Positions 11,515 to 22,439 of a DNA stretch of 64,000 nucleotides are shown here, one piece after another; the first letter of the stretch is position 1; each line of letters opens with the position of its first letter. The notes under the pieces are model-generated. The model had not been told where the DNA came from and did no database searches. It worked only from the letters and a program-made list of their open reading frames with translations. The DNA is from Ananas comosus (lineage: Eukaryota; Streptophyta; Magnoliopsida; Poales; Bromeliaceae): assembly GCF_001540865.1 (NCBI RefSeq), contig NC_033635.1, positions 2,620,787-2,684,786 on the forward strand, in the 5' to 3' direction. Both the position numbers and the translations under genes were made by a program.

Positions 11515-14500
11515 ATGCCTATTAATAATGTAAAGGCTTTTGATATGCAAAACATTACTGGCAAAGCTACGGAGGGCAGTTCAGTCCATTCAGCATCTAT
11601 TAATGTTTTACAGAACTGTCAATCTTGGTGGAATTCTTCTAGCATGTTCCACTTTCAGCAACCATCGTATCCCAAGACGTTGTGCGTGAACAAGGAATTC
11701 GTGGCAGAACATGGTAATCAGATAAAGCAAGTTGGTCATCAGATGCCCGACCAAGACTCATCGTCAACTCAGTCAACTAGTCAGTCCAATCAAGAAGTTT
11801 CCGGAAGAAGCGAAGGTAGCAGCCTAAATGAGCAGCAGCATACTTCAACACAATCTGGTATAAGTTATTCACACGGTACTTATCTTCCTTTGCTACTCAA
11901 TGTGCTATTTTTAGTTATACATCTCGACCATTAGAAGCTTTTGTAGCTTGTTCTTTTTCTGAAGTTTAGCACACTAATAAGGCTTGATGGTCGGCTTACT
12001 TGTTTGTCATTTTTTTCCCCTTTTCCTCACATTCTAACTGCATATCATCTGAAAGACTACAATTAGAGTTGATTTCTTTGATCCTTCAATCCCTTCCTCA
12101 TATGTCGGGCACATTTGGCTTTGAACAACTATTTTGCTTTGAATAAAAGCACTTTGTGGTATCAGACTGACGGCGCTAGTTACGTTTAGAAATATTGATT
12201 GTACATTTGGCTGATTCTAAAACTCAATAGTTCATCATTCTTTCACTTTAGCAATTATCCTCCCAGAATTACATGGATACTTGCACAAAAATGATCCTTG
12301 TAGTTATTATTTGAGGTTCCACTTTGCCCTAACAAATCAGGTGTACAAGCTTCTACGCATTGTCATCTAATAATGTTGTTCTTCTCTCACTTAGGTAATG
12401 CTGATAGCTATGGAAAGCGGGATGACGGTCAGATGAAGTCAGTGTTATCTTTGGGAAATCCGGAAGCTGCCTTTCCACCTCAGAAACTTGATTATTCCCA
12501 GTCTTTCGTAAGTTCATCTAATTTTTCAATCTTTTGAATGTCAGTGAGCGAGCTCTTCAAATCCTTTTTATTCCACATTTTTATAAATTCATTAGTTTGT
12601 TCTGCAACAAGTTTCCTAGTCCTCTGCCGTTTCTCTTTCAGGCTTGTGTTCCATACCCTTATGCTGATCCATGCTATGGTAACGTACTGACTGCTTATGG
12701 GGCACATGCCATTGTAAGTGTTTCTTTCTTTAGACAAAAAATAAAGATAAAATAAAATAAATCTTGTTCTTTGTAATTGCGAAAGTCGCCATTATGTAAT
12801 AGAGCACCTCCTTTAATATTTTTCTTTGAAAGTTTGTTATCAACATGAATTTCTAAGCAAACACTACTAGATAGCACTTCTATAGGTAACTAATGATGAA
12901 CTGATGAAGTAGCAGTTTCATTGGTGAATTAGGTGTCTTTACTATTTTTTCCTCTGCATACCCTTAGAAAGATGCTAATTTATGTTTTTACCGTTTGAAA
13001 ACTAATGGACACCCTTTCTTCATAAACTAGTGTTGCGCTGTAAGGTTTCACAAATTCAGCTTGTAAGCATCCAATATGTATACTAATAACGTAATTTCTC
13101 AGGACTTTGTAATTGATGCTGAAAAATGGTGTGCATCATTTCAGCTGGAAGTCACCTGCAGAATTATAGGTGTTTGATTGAAATAGTTTTCAACTTCTGT
13201 TTTTCTCTTACAGTGGATTCCTGTTCTTATTCAGTCTCTTGAGTTGTATTCTTTGCATAGAGCATAGCGTAGTTAGAAGTATAATTTCACTTCAATCTTT
13301 CTTGAGTTTTTTAACTGAAAGTTGAAACTGTAGGAAAATGTTCAGCTTATCAAGTTATTAGTTTCTCACTTTTCCGTTTGTATTGTTGGTTAATTTCATT
13401 CCTTCTTCTGATATTTGCTGTAATGTTATTATTAGTTTCATTCCTCCTCCCGATATTTGCCTTAATGTCATTAAGCTTCTAAAATTTTCACCTAATCATG
13501 AATTTCCCTTAATGTGGCTACTAAATAGGTTGTCGGAGATGCCCACAAGACCTTTGAATGCACCGCACCCATATACTGTTAATGCATACTTACTAGTTAT
13601 TATCTGTTGTACTGTCTTAAACCAGATTCATCCTCAAATGGTGGGTATGGCACCTTCCACCCGGGTCCCTCTGCCTCTTGAACCTGCCTCCGAAGAACCA
13701 ATTTATGTGAACGCAAAGCAATATCATGCAATCCTACGAAGGAGACAGCTACGAGCAAAGTTAGAGGCTGAAAATAAACTTGTCAAAAATCGGAAGGTAT
13801 ATAAATTTTGAAGCTTTTTCGTTTTAATTACTTTGTCCAAGTTATCTTGAGATCGAAATAGTAGTTATTTATATTGTGCTAATAGTTTTAAAGAGGGCGC
13901 TTTGAGGAAAAGAAGTGATGGGTGCTTGCGATGAGCTGATAATCTATGTTAGATACAATTGGATCGGGGCGCTATATTAGCTATCCCAAAGCTTTTAGTA
14001 TGTTAACAATGCTCAGAGTCGATGCCTTTTTTTAGATAAGCCCTAGGAAAATACTAGTGCAGTTGAAAAATAGTTTTTAGCAGTTAACTCAGTAATTGGT
14101 CTTAGCCTTCAATTTATTTATTTCAGCTATGACTGATCCAAGGGTCCAAATAAGTTAGACTTGGCTGCTTAGGTGTCTTCTCATTGATGCCTGTATCTGT
14201 TTCCAGCCTTACCTTCACGAGTCTCGACATCTCCACGCGATGAAGAGAGCTAGAGGATCCGGAGGGCGCTTCCTTAACACAAAACAGCTTCAACAACAGC
14301 AGCAGCAGCCGCAGTCGGATAACACAAAGCTATTGGGTTTGAACTTCCTCTCCGAAAACGGCCCGACCGGCTCATCTGCGACTCCGACCAGCTCCGATAG
14401 CACAAGCATGTCCAACAGTGGCGGCGTATACATGCAACAGGACAATCTCGGCTTCGCAGCAAGCAATCTCCACTCTCATGCAAGGAGGGGTATTCAAGAC

Positions 14501-14557
14501 GGAAGCAACAAAATTGCCAACGGCGGCTCGCATGTTAGGGTTCCGATCATGAGGTGA
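11515..14557 (+). CDS. NF-YA: nuclear transcription factor Y subunit alpha (NF-YA / HAP2)
   Basis: Coding exons are 11515-11857, 12395-12507, 12642-12713, 13626-13796 and 14207-14557, all GT/AG, giving 349 aa. The first coding exon begins about 55 nt after an acceptor at 11459-11460, so the leader is spliced. Residues about 199-259 hold the full NF-YA core: [19 protein letters not shown] for binding NF-YB/NF-YC, then [23 protein letters not shown] and RFLNTK for recognising CCAAT. The intron between NRK and PYLHE cuts the core at its linker. The N-terminal half is Ser/Gln-rich and a poly-Gln stretch follows the core, as expected for activation regions. The family assembles with the NF-YB/NF-YC histone-fold dimer in the nucleus to bind CCAAT boxes. 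A miR169-type site follows the stop. The start fits because it is the first ATG after the acceptor. Family assignment is very secure; the exact paralogue is not. Confidence 0.95.
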
Positions 14558-14585
14558 CATGGAAAACTCGGGGAATGTTGTTTCC

Positions 14586-14606
14586 TTGGCAATTCATCCT
14601 TGGCTC
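14586..14606 (+). promoter_or_regulatory. miR169 target site in the NF-YA 3' UTR
   Basis: Twenty-nine bases after the stop is GGCAATTCATCCTTGGCT within a 21-nt site. Against the complement of canonical plant miR169 as I remember it, 18 of 21 positions match, including the uninterrupted centre around the expected cleavage point. A miR169 site just after the stop is a known feature of plant NF-YA genes. Confidence 0.85.
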
Positions 14607-16034
14607 TTATGGTGTTCGGTTACTGCTATTTCTGTTTTATGTGGATATGTAAAACTCATTAGTAGGTTGATCCAAAACTAATAGTTGCAAGTGTTATTAG
14701 TGGGAGTGCTTGACATCTCTTATTTTGGACATATTTGTGTTGCGAGAGAAATGCATGCTAAGTGTATCTTTTCTCTCTCTTTCCTGGGATGTTAACAGAA
14801 CAGATCTTTCGCAGCTTCTAGTATTGTAGATTGTTTATGTTGTTGGATTTGCTCTCTCCTGTTCACATTTTCTCTGCTGCAGATGATGGCTTCAGTTTGT
14901 GTGATAACATTTCTAGTCAAAGACCAATCGCACTAGTACTTTTGGATAAAGTTCTTATCAATTGTCTCTTATGCTATTTTATTTTGTTTTTCGGTGCATG
15001 TTGTGTGATTTTTCTGATTTTCATTATGCATTTTGAATGTCGGTTGAAGTTTCTTTTTTTTTGTGTCGATCATTTGGGTAACAGTTTTAAACACACCATC
15101 AGAGCAAAACTTTTTCTTTTTTCCACCCTTTTAAAGATCAAAGAGAATCTCAACAATTGGTAAAAATTCTTAAGATGTTTTTTAATAAAGATAAATTCAG
15201 ATTATAACAGCAACATAATTAGGGCCCCACTGACACCATAAATTTTGTCGTTAGTGAGTTGGGTGTCATCACACGTCTCGAATACTATTTATTATTTTGA
15301 TAATGATAGGTTCAACACATCATCACAACTAAGATTGAAACAAATTGACCGGGTTTACCCCCAATATTTTTCGCAAATTAATTTTCATACATATATTATA
15401 TTTCAGAGGATCAGATGAGATTTTCAGCTACAAGTTAATTTTTTGGGCTTGATTTTTGGCAATTCTTTACATAAACTAAAATTTGGTTTGTTTTAATGTT
15501 TTCAATATTCCTTGTTGTGTAAATTGTAACAAGTCGGTGAAGTAATATTTTTCAGTTTTACTGAAAAATACGAAAGTATATTTCTATATGCTTTTCTATC
15601 TATAGACCCTAAGCATCTGATCACAAATACTCTAGTGGTTTCGGTTAAAACCATAATATTTAATTAATTTTCATTTAACATAAAACACTACCATTTTCAA
15701 AGAGATTTTATTTTTCTAAATTAAACGGCAATGTCTACACCCGTAGATATTAGCCACATTTTGATTATACGCACCTAACGATTATATCAACTGAAATTTT
15801 CAACTTTTTTTTCTTTTATTTTATTTTATTATAGGGAAAAAAAGGTTAAAATCAAACCAGTTTGAAGAAACAAAAACAAAAAGTCAAACCAAACTTGAAC
15901 TGAAACAGTCGATTCGATTTGATTTGATTCGATTCATTTCCGTTTTTCTGTTTCCTTTATTTTTCCATTATTTGAGAACTCGAAACAGGACAGTAGAAAT
16001 GTGACATCAAGAAATTTCTGAGTCTGATGCAGAG
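14607..16034. other. NF-YA 3' UTR and intergenic DNA
   Basis: The first few hundred bases are probably the NF-YA 3' UTR. The rest is AT-rich with no supported gene. The open frame at 14831-15163 is hydrophobic low-complexity translation of T-rich DNA and is not credible. Confidence 0.5.
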
Positions 16035-16813
16035 CTAACAAGGGCAGGTGCACAAGCACCCGCAGGTAGAGCCTCCGCCGACGGGGGCGCAGGTTCCTCT
16101 GCCGTTGCAGCGCTGAATGCACTGCGGTCGGCATACATCGGGGGTGCAACCGGCGCTAGTAATGAATTGTTGACACTCTCCTGCTTCGTCGATCGGCTCT
16201 GTTACGTCGCTGGACACGAACTCTTTGCATATAGCCTCCTCGACCGTCGGCACCAATGTTGTGTGATCAGCTGAAGAGATTAAAGAAGAACATGAAAACT
16301 AGAGGAGATCTTCTGAAAAAACCTAAAGAATTTTCTTGATTAATCTAGGGTGCTTTGGAAGGAACATTTTTTAGCTTGATTTTATGATGATTATTATTAT
16401 TACTACTAATTTCTACTAAATATGGCTCTTTCCCCCTCTTTTTTTTTTCTTTTTTTTTTTAAATGAAGGCCCAAAAAGATATGTTACCACATATTTTTTT
16501 TTGCCGTGGTTGACAACTTGACATTGTTATTTACAGTATAAGAGGAGAAAAGTTTAAAAAGGATTCTGACTTTTTTTGTTTGATTGTTTAGAACATAAAA
16601 AAATGGTACTTTTAGCCACCGCGTTACTGAACTAGGCCTAAAGAACGAAGAGAAAAACCGACAAAATATTTGGGTTACTACTTTTTTTTTTTTTTTTTGT
16701 TGATATTCTAGTGGACTAATGCAAAAGAAATCAAGAAGATTACCAATCAGATCACCTGATGCAGCCACAACCAAAATCATAAGAAAAAGGGAAGCAGTGA
16801 AAAGCTTAGCCAT
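16035..16813 (-). CDS. small secreted cysteine-rich protein (defensin-like)
   Basis: Two coding exons on the minus strand: exon 1 16756-16813 and exon 2 16035-16270, with intron donor GTGATC after GCATCAG and acceptor ATCTCTTCAG. The spliced product is 97 aa. Residues 1-19 (MAKLFTASLFLMILVVAAS) are a clear signal peptide, and the intron falls right after it, the classic layout of plant defensin-like and other cysteine-rich peptide genes. The mature part has 12 cysteines, ending in a dense GGGSTCGCLCTCPC tail, so it should be an extracellular disulfide-rich peptide. I cannot name a family: spacing does not match a canonical CSalpha-beta defensin or a Bowman-Birk inhibitor. Function is unknown; defence, inhibition or signalling are all possible. 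No frame break is seen. Confidence 0.7.
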
Positions 16814-16924
16814 CTCCTTTTAGCAACAAAGTGAAGAGAAATAGTTACCTCAAGTTCCGGATTTTGCTTACAAAATCAAGTTGCAATTTCATGTATTTAT
16901 TATGCACTCAGATTACATGCATGA

Positions 16925-16990
16925 AACCAGTGAATTTTGCTATTTATGATGCACATTTAATAAGATTCCAACCAGTGAATTTTGCTATTT
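16925..16990 (-). repeat. 21-bp direct repeat upstream of the cysteine-rich peptide gene
   Basis: ACCAGTGAATTTTGCTATTT occurs at 16925-16945 and 16970-16990 (21-bp units including the leading A). It lies 110-180 bp upstream of the minus-strand start codon, so within the proximal promoter. Confidence 0.6.
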
Positions 16991-17683
16991 TTAGAAGATA
17001 TTTTCTCATGCTTTGGGGACACATTGGTTGCTTAGGGTGGGCATAAATGGTTCAGTTTAAGAAAATCAAAATAAAAAAAAACAAACCAATTGTGTGGAAA
17101 ACAAAACTGCGCCTTTTTCTTGCACTCACTCTCATTGATTGGATTTAAGTCGGACCCAAACTGTAGCCAAATCGATACGAGCCATTTTCCTACGAATCAC
17201 ATCGGGTTTACGATTTCGAATCAGAGAGTGACAGTGTGTGTGAATCTACAACAGCACAAGCGAAATTTGTAGTCTAAAAGCATGGCCAAAATATTCTCAG
17301 ATTTTTCGAAAACTCATGAAAAGTTCACTAATCTTTAATTTGGCTAATGTTTCATTAATATGTGAAAACTAACAACAAATTGCAAAAACTAATATATTGG
17401 TTTTATAACTATTATATACACAAATATGTTTTGTATTTATATGTTATTAATATTTTCATTTGTCTATTAACCAAAATATTTCCGAATTACTATATTACTT
17501 CATCAAATATGTTCCTAAATACAAAAATTTTAACGATGCCAAACTTGTGCGGCAAAGACAAGCTTGACCTACGATTGAGCACTTCAGCTTTTTTTCGCAT
17601 CTAATCTTAAAATAAAAAAAAAATTAAATTCTATTCTACATAAACATAAACTTAATTATGAATCAAATTATGTTTCTTCTACC
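16991..17683. other. intergenic DNA, no gene seen
   Basis: AT-rich; open frames here are short and without family features. It contains the distal promoter of the minus-strand cysteine-rich gene. Confidence 0.4.
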
Positions 17684-17822
17684 GACCGTCCCTAGAGCAA
17701 GTGGCAAAGGACTTGGCGGTTGATATCCGAGACCCAAGTTCGAATCCTAGTTGAATCACATTTCTAGCTAAGTTTATTTCTAAATGAAATAAACGAAGCT
17801 GGTAGCGTGCTACCTATCTCTC
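17684..17822 (+). repeat. tRNA-derived SINE copy, forward orientation
   Basis: Starts ACCGTCCCTAGAGCAAGTGG (A-box-like), then AAGTTCGAATCCTAG (B box), the AAACTAAG..TTTATTTCTAAATGA body, and ends GTGCTACCTATCTCTC. It is followed directly by a TA microsatellite. Confidence 0.75.
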
Positions 17823-17842
17823 AAATATATATATATATATAT

Positions 17843-18383
17843 AGAGTCCGGCTACTATACTATCGATAGCACGGAACGCTCCGTGCTACCAAGTTGTTTT
17901 CAATGATGCGGCTTTCAAATCGACGATCGGCTCCGTTAGACTTGATCTATACTATTGAAAGTATTTGAAAACTAAATTTCAGATTTTTTTGACATCATTT
18001 GACTAGTGATAAAAAAATCTCAAAATTGACAATTTTAACGGCTGATGTGGTGTGTTTGAGAGTTTAACGGTGTAAAACAATCCAAACCCGATGAAAATTT
18101 TATAGAAAATTTTTTTCACTATTTAGAATAAGATCAGTATATCTGATCTTGAATTTAAATCTTTTATCATCATTTTTTATGAGATTTTTATTTTCAGCCG
18201 TTCACTTTTAGACTACTTGTTTGATAGGTAAATGGTATCGAAAAATTATGAAATTTAGTTTCTAAATACTTTTAATAGTGTAGATCAAGTCTAATGGAAC
18301 CGATCGTCGATTTGGAAGCCGCATCATCGAAAACAACTTAGTAGCACGGAGCACTCCGTGCTACCGATAGTATAGTAGCCTAG

Positions 18384-18387
<4 letters not shown>
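17843..18387. mobile_element. family B foldback element (long inverted repeats, (TA)n flanks)
   Basis: The left arm GGCTACTATACTATCGATAG...CTCCGTGCTACC recurs inverted at the right as GGAGCACTCCGTGCTACCGA...AGTATAGTAGCC. The arms are about 140 bp each, including the GATCGGCTCCGTTAGACTTG block. TA repeats lie on the left; (CT)n then (TA)n lie on the right. No coding capacity. Confidence 0.8.
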
Positions 18388-18421
<34 letters not shown>

Positions 18422-18435
18422 ATATATATATATAT

Positions 18436-18587
18436 ATATATGCTTATGGAAGCACGGAGGGCTCCGTGCTTCCACTTTGTTTTCGATGTTCGGACTTTCG
18501 AATCGACGATCGGCTCCGTTAGACTTGATCTAGAGTATTTGAAGTATCTAGAAAATAAATTTTGCAATTTTTCGATATCATTTGCCT
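18436..18587. mobile_element. family B' element, left part, cut by an assembly break
   Basis: Begins TGCTTATGGAAGCACGGAGG and follows the family as far as TTTCGATATCATTTGCCT at 18587, where the printed sequence changes abruptly. Its missing continuation is found by reading backwards from 21434: AGTAATTGAAGTGCCTCAAA, and so on. Confidence 0.75.
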
Positions 18588-18938
18588 GGGGGGAGAAGGG
18601 TGTTGAATCCCGTGCCAACGGAGGTGAGGACGGCGTCTTGTGGCGGGCAGCTCCAAACGAGGGGAAGGGCGGGTCGCTCACGAGGCCGGTGTGCGATGCA
18701 GTTGACGTCCCGCCCGGGTAGGTGGTAAAGCAGGTGTGGCGCGACGCGGAGGCAAGTAGAGGCAACGTCACGCGCCGGAAGGAGAGGACTCGAAAAGTCT
18801 CAGGAAAGCTGAAGTTACGACTTAAAAGGTGGAAAATGGAGGAAATACCAAGCAAAGCTTAGCTAGCTAACTAACTACACCAAACTTAGAAAGCTAACCC
18901 CAAAACCTCGGGATCTAAACAGGGATCCCAAGCTTGTC

Positions 18939-19062
18939 CACCTGCCGCTCCTGCTGCTAAGCGTCCGCCTCAAGTTGACGGGGAAAACACGACTCCTAAA
19001 GCTAAAGTCACCCCGAAACAACGTTGTAGTTACTGCTCGTGGTGCAACTCCGATTTTTACCC
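18939..19062. other. hidden Di19-type zinc-finger exon (visible only in the plain complement)
   Basis: Complement the bases and keep the left-to-right order. After an acceptor-like CGAACAG the exon reads VDGEDDDSQAEFNCPFCAED and FDF, then after one extra base VGLCCNINDEHHVEAKNG, and ends at a GT donor. CPFC...LCC and DEH.VEAKNG are the signature of the Drought-induced 19 (Di19) nuclear zinc-finger family, where an intron also follows VEAKNG. The exon is 124 nt; without the extra base it is exactly 41 codons. Against the family the first zinc-ligand His reads Asn, and Pro after EH reads His. These and the frameshift could be base-calling errors or decay. The first exon and downstream exons were not found. 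Confidence 0.7.
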
Positions 19063-20718
19063 CATAAACGAAAGAAAAAGCTACCAAATCTCCACATAAC
19101 TTAGCTAAAGGGATTGGCTTATCCACAATAGAATGTTAATGACGTTATAGTGGTGGTATCCTGAAGGATAGACAGAATTTATTCGGGGTAAAAAAAGAAT
19201 GAGAATAGTATCAAACCAAATCGCATCTAGAGAGAGAGAAAAAAAAATTATCAACATAACGAACGATACAAAAAACAAAACTAATAAACTCAAAAACTTA
19301 CTTTTTAGACTATCAAGCAAAAACGGCGGTTGGTATATTTCAGAGGAAAAACAGGGGTAGTCAAACAAATTAAACAACTCCAAAGGGATAAAAATAAAAA
19401 GGTACCTTTTTAATGACGCTCCAACTTAGGGTTCTTTATACGAACAGTAACTTAAGAGTGAAGATCAACACATACAACCATAACTACCCTCCTTCCTATA
19501 TTTTTTCTTTTTTTTTTTTAGGGACTCCTACAAGTTTACCTTCAGTTTTGACAACCTGTAAAAAGAAACCCCAACTAGTGGTTCGTGTTTCTCTTAATCA
19601 TACGTGGAGCTGTATTGTGTTTTATCTATATCACGGGTGATAGTATGACCTACTAGTGACCAGTTTGTTTAGTTCAAGGAGTTCCCCAACAAAAGACTCA
19701 GGACGTTTACCTTAGGGTATTCTGACATTACGAGAATTCAAAATTTAGTAACTAGTAGAGGTGATTTTCAACCTAGTAGTTTCAACTTACTAGGTTAAAT
19801 TAAAGAAATTGTACATAAAAGGATAGGAGGAGTGACGAACGTACTATGGAAGTATGGTTATGTAATACCGGTTTATGGTTACAGTAAAGTGATTACGTAG
19901 AGACGGTAGCACGTTATCAATATTTCTTTTATTTCCGGAACACAAGACGAAAGGATGTAATGTCTGTGTTACAGTTTCGAAGGTATTTCGTGACATAATC
20001 AACAACCAAGCTAATTCAAACTCGTAAAACCTTCTACACTAACTCAAGAAAGTTAACTACCAGCGATCAACCCAACAGGACACAATAGTTTCAGCAGGAC
20101 ACAATAGTTTCATCGAGAGTTGGAGTTACCGAGAAAACACATACAATGGATAGACTACAGTGGGTCAAAAACTAGTACCCTACCTTTGCTCAAAGGTTCT
20201 ATTTTCTCTACCTAGTTGTGAAAATCCTTAAACGTCACGTAAAACCCTAGTGAGCTAACAAAGTTAACATCCAACATTTTCCTTTCCAAATATTTTTCAT
20301 CTCTTCCCGTACTATAGACATTAGGTGATTAGGATATAAGTATAAGGTGACGATATTGGTTATTTAACAAGGAGAAATCGTGGATGACAAACTAGAGACA
20401 ATTACACGTTTTGTTCTAATGACTCAACACTAGTAAGAAAATAACTTACGATCATACCATGAAATAAGAAAGAGAACACTTTATTGAACACGAGAGGTTG
20501 CAGTTGTTTCGATTAAGAGTGGATACTTAGGATAAATAGATCCGGTAAACCTAATCCTTGTACCCTGGACCAACTAAGAATAGGTCAAACGTAACCGATT
20601 TGAGGTGTGAAGAGCTCGGTGTTTACACTAACAAAGAATAAAGAATTGGTAAAAGATTTGATAACAACGGTTAGGGTACTTAGTAATAAAGATTATTGTA
20701 TATTAATGATATGATTAG

Positions 20719-20786
<68 letters not shown>

Positions 20787-20799
20787 TGATCCGATTATA

Positions 20800-21015
20800 T
20801 GATAATTATCATGGTTCAGTAACCACGATGGTTCAAAAACCAGTAACCTAATTCTCTACACGCCAACCCTACTACACCCGGGGGATCCCAACTCACCCAT
20901 CAACCAACTTATCATACTAGATTACCCACTTTTACTAGTTTTCCCATCTAGATTGCCGCCTTTTGAACCATCGTGTTTCACGAAGCACGATAATTATCGT
21001 ATCATCGGCCTGATA
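20800..21015. mobile_element. family C MITE inside the reversed block
   Basis: Its plain complement contains GGTTGGGATGATGTGGGCCC and AACTTGGTAGC, matching copies at 51841-52069 and 52108-52334. (TA)n lies on both sides (about 20720-20784 and 21012-21038). Confidence 0.75.
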
Positions 21016-21434
21016 TATATATATATATATATATATCTCACCCGACCATACGAATACCTTCGTGCCTCCGGAGGCACGAAGGTTCAATAAAAGCTACAAG
21101 CCTGAAAGCTTAGCTGCTAGCCGAGGCAATCTCAACTAGATCTCATAAACTTCATGGATCTTTTATTTAAAACGCTAAAAAGCTATAGTAAACGGATCAC
21201 TAGTTTCCCCGAGTTTTAGTTATTAAAATTGCCGGCACCACTCGGCCAACGTTCAAATTGCCACATCTTTATAGGTTTAGTGTACTTTAAAACTATCTTT
21301 TAAGAAATATGGTATATTTTGTTCTAGTTATTGAAATTAGATTTTAAAATTACAGTATAGTAGTATAAAACATTCTAAAGATAAAAGTCGGCTAAAAATA
21401 AAAGTCAGCAACTAAAACTCCGTGAAGTTAATGA

Positions 21435-21459
21435 NNNNNNNNNNNNNNNNNNNNNNNNN
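21435..21459. other. assembly gap of 25 N
   Basis: A run of exactly 25 N at the right end of the reversed block, a typical fixed-size scaffolding or gap-filling placeholder. Confidence 0.99.
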
Positions 21460-22384
21460 ATGTGGTGTGTTGAAATTTAACGGTGTAAACAATCCAAACC
21501 CGATGAAAATTTTATAGAAATTTTTTCACTATTAGAATAAGATCTAGTATATCTGAATCTTGAATCTTAAATCTTTTATCATCTTTTTTTATGAGATTTT
21601 TATTTCAGCCGTTCACTTTTAGACTACTTAGTTGATAGGTAAATTGGTATCGAAAATTATGAAATTTCTATTTCTAAATACTTTTATAAGTGGTACGATC
21701 AAGTTAATGGAAACGATCGCCTCGATTTGGAAGCCGCAACTATCGAAAACAACTTAGTAGACGGAGCAACGTCGTCCTACGATAGGTAAGTGCCTACTCT
21801 CTTTCTCTCGTCTCTCTCTCTCTCTCTCTTTTCTATATATATATATATATATAGTGTTATGGAAGCACGGAGGTCTCGTGTTCCACTTGTTGTTCCGATG
21901 TTCGGCACTTTCGAATCGACGATCGCTCCGTGTTAGACTCTGATCTAGGAGTTATTTGAATATCTAGAAAATAATTTGCAATTTTTCGATACATTTGCCT
22001 AGTTATTGAAGATGGCCTTCAAACTCAACGACTGAAAATAAAAAATCGGCTGAAAATAATATCTTACCACAAATATGATGGATATGGACATCTAAATTTT
22101 TAGATTAAAGTATTGATCTTGTTTTAAATATGGTATAAAAAGAATCTTTCTACATCAAAATTTCATGTTGCATTTGGATATTTCTACAACCGTTACTTAC
22201 AACCGCTCTCACGGCGGTTAACATTATTGATTTTGAGCGCCCTCGATCGCTAGGCAACAATGAATTCGAAACAATCAGCAAAATTTATTTTCTAGGCTAT
22301 TCAAAATTCTAGATCAACTTCTAACGGACGCGATCGTCGATTTAAAAGTCGAATTCGAAAAACCAAATGGAAAGCACCACTTTT
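21460..22384. repeat. error-rich second copy of the 18046-18587 locus plus a complete family B' element
   Basis: 21460-21800 repeats 18046-18387 with many single-base gains and losses. It then has the same (CT)n-(TA)n junction and the same B' start near 21853, which runs on to the B' right end near 22384. The shared junction of two different elements means either the same locus represented twice or a segmental duplication. Confidence 0.7.
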
Positions 22385-22395
22385 TATATATATAT

Positions 22396-22432
<37 letters not shown>

Positions 22433-22439
22433 TTCTTCT

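Larger units (their letters stand above)
18588..21434. other. assembly block written reversed but not complemented
   Basis: Three independent signals agree. Placing base 21434 after 18587 and reading down rebuilds an intact family B' element. Complementing 20800-21010 without reversing gives a family C element with GATGATGTGGGCCCCC and TTGGTTGAATAGTAT. Complementing 18939-19062 without reversing gives a Di19 zinc-finger exon ending at a GT donor. No biological process makes reversed, uncomplemented DNA, so normal six-frame translation of this block is meaningless and no other gene can be called from it as printed. Confidence 0.9.

Noticed and set aside
13383..13625. N-terminal extension of the NF-YA core exon
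   Set aside because: The frame continues upstream by chance through an intron. The acceptor AACCAG before 13626 and phase continuity with 12642-12713 fix the exon start.
17684..17760. Possible tRNA gene
   Set aside because: A- and B-box-like motifs are present, but no cloverleaf can be formed and the same sequence recurs as a dispersed SINE.
18361..19126. Minus-strand open frames of 164 and 83 residues
   Set aside because: Most of both frames falls inside the reversed block, where translation in either printed strand is meaningless.
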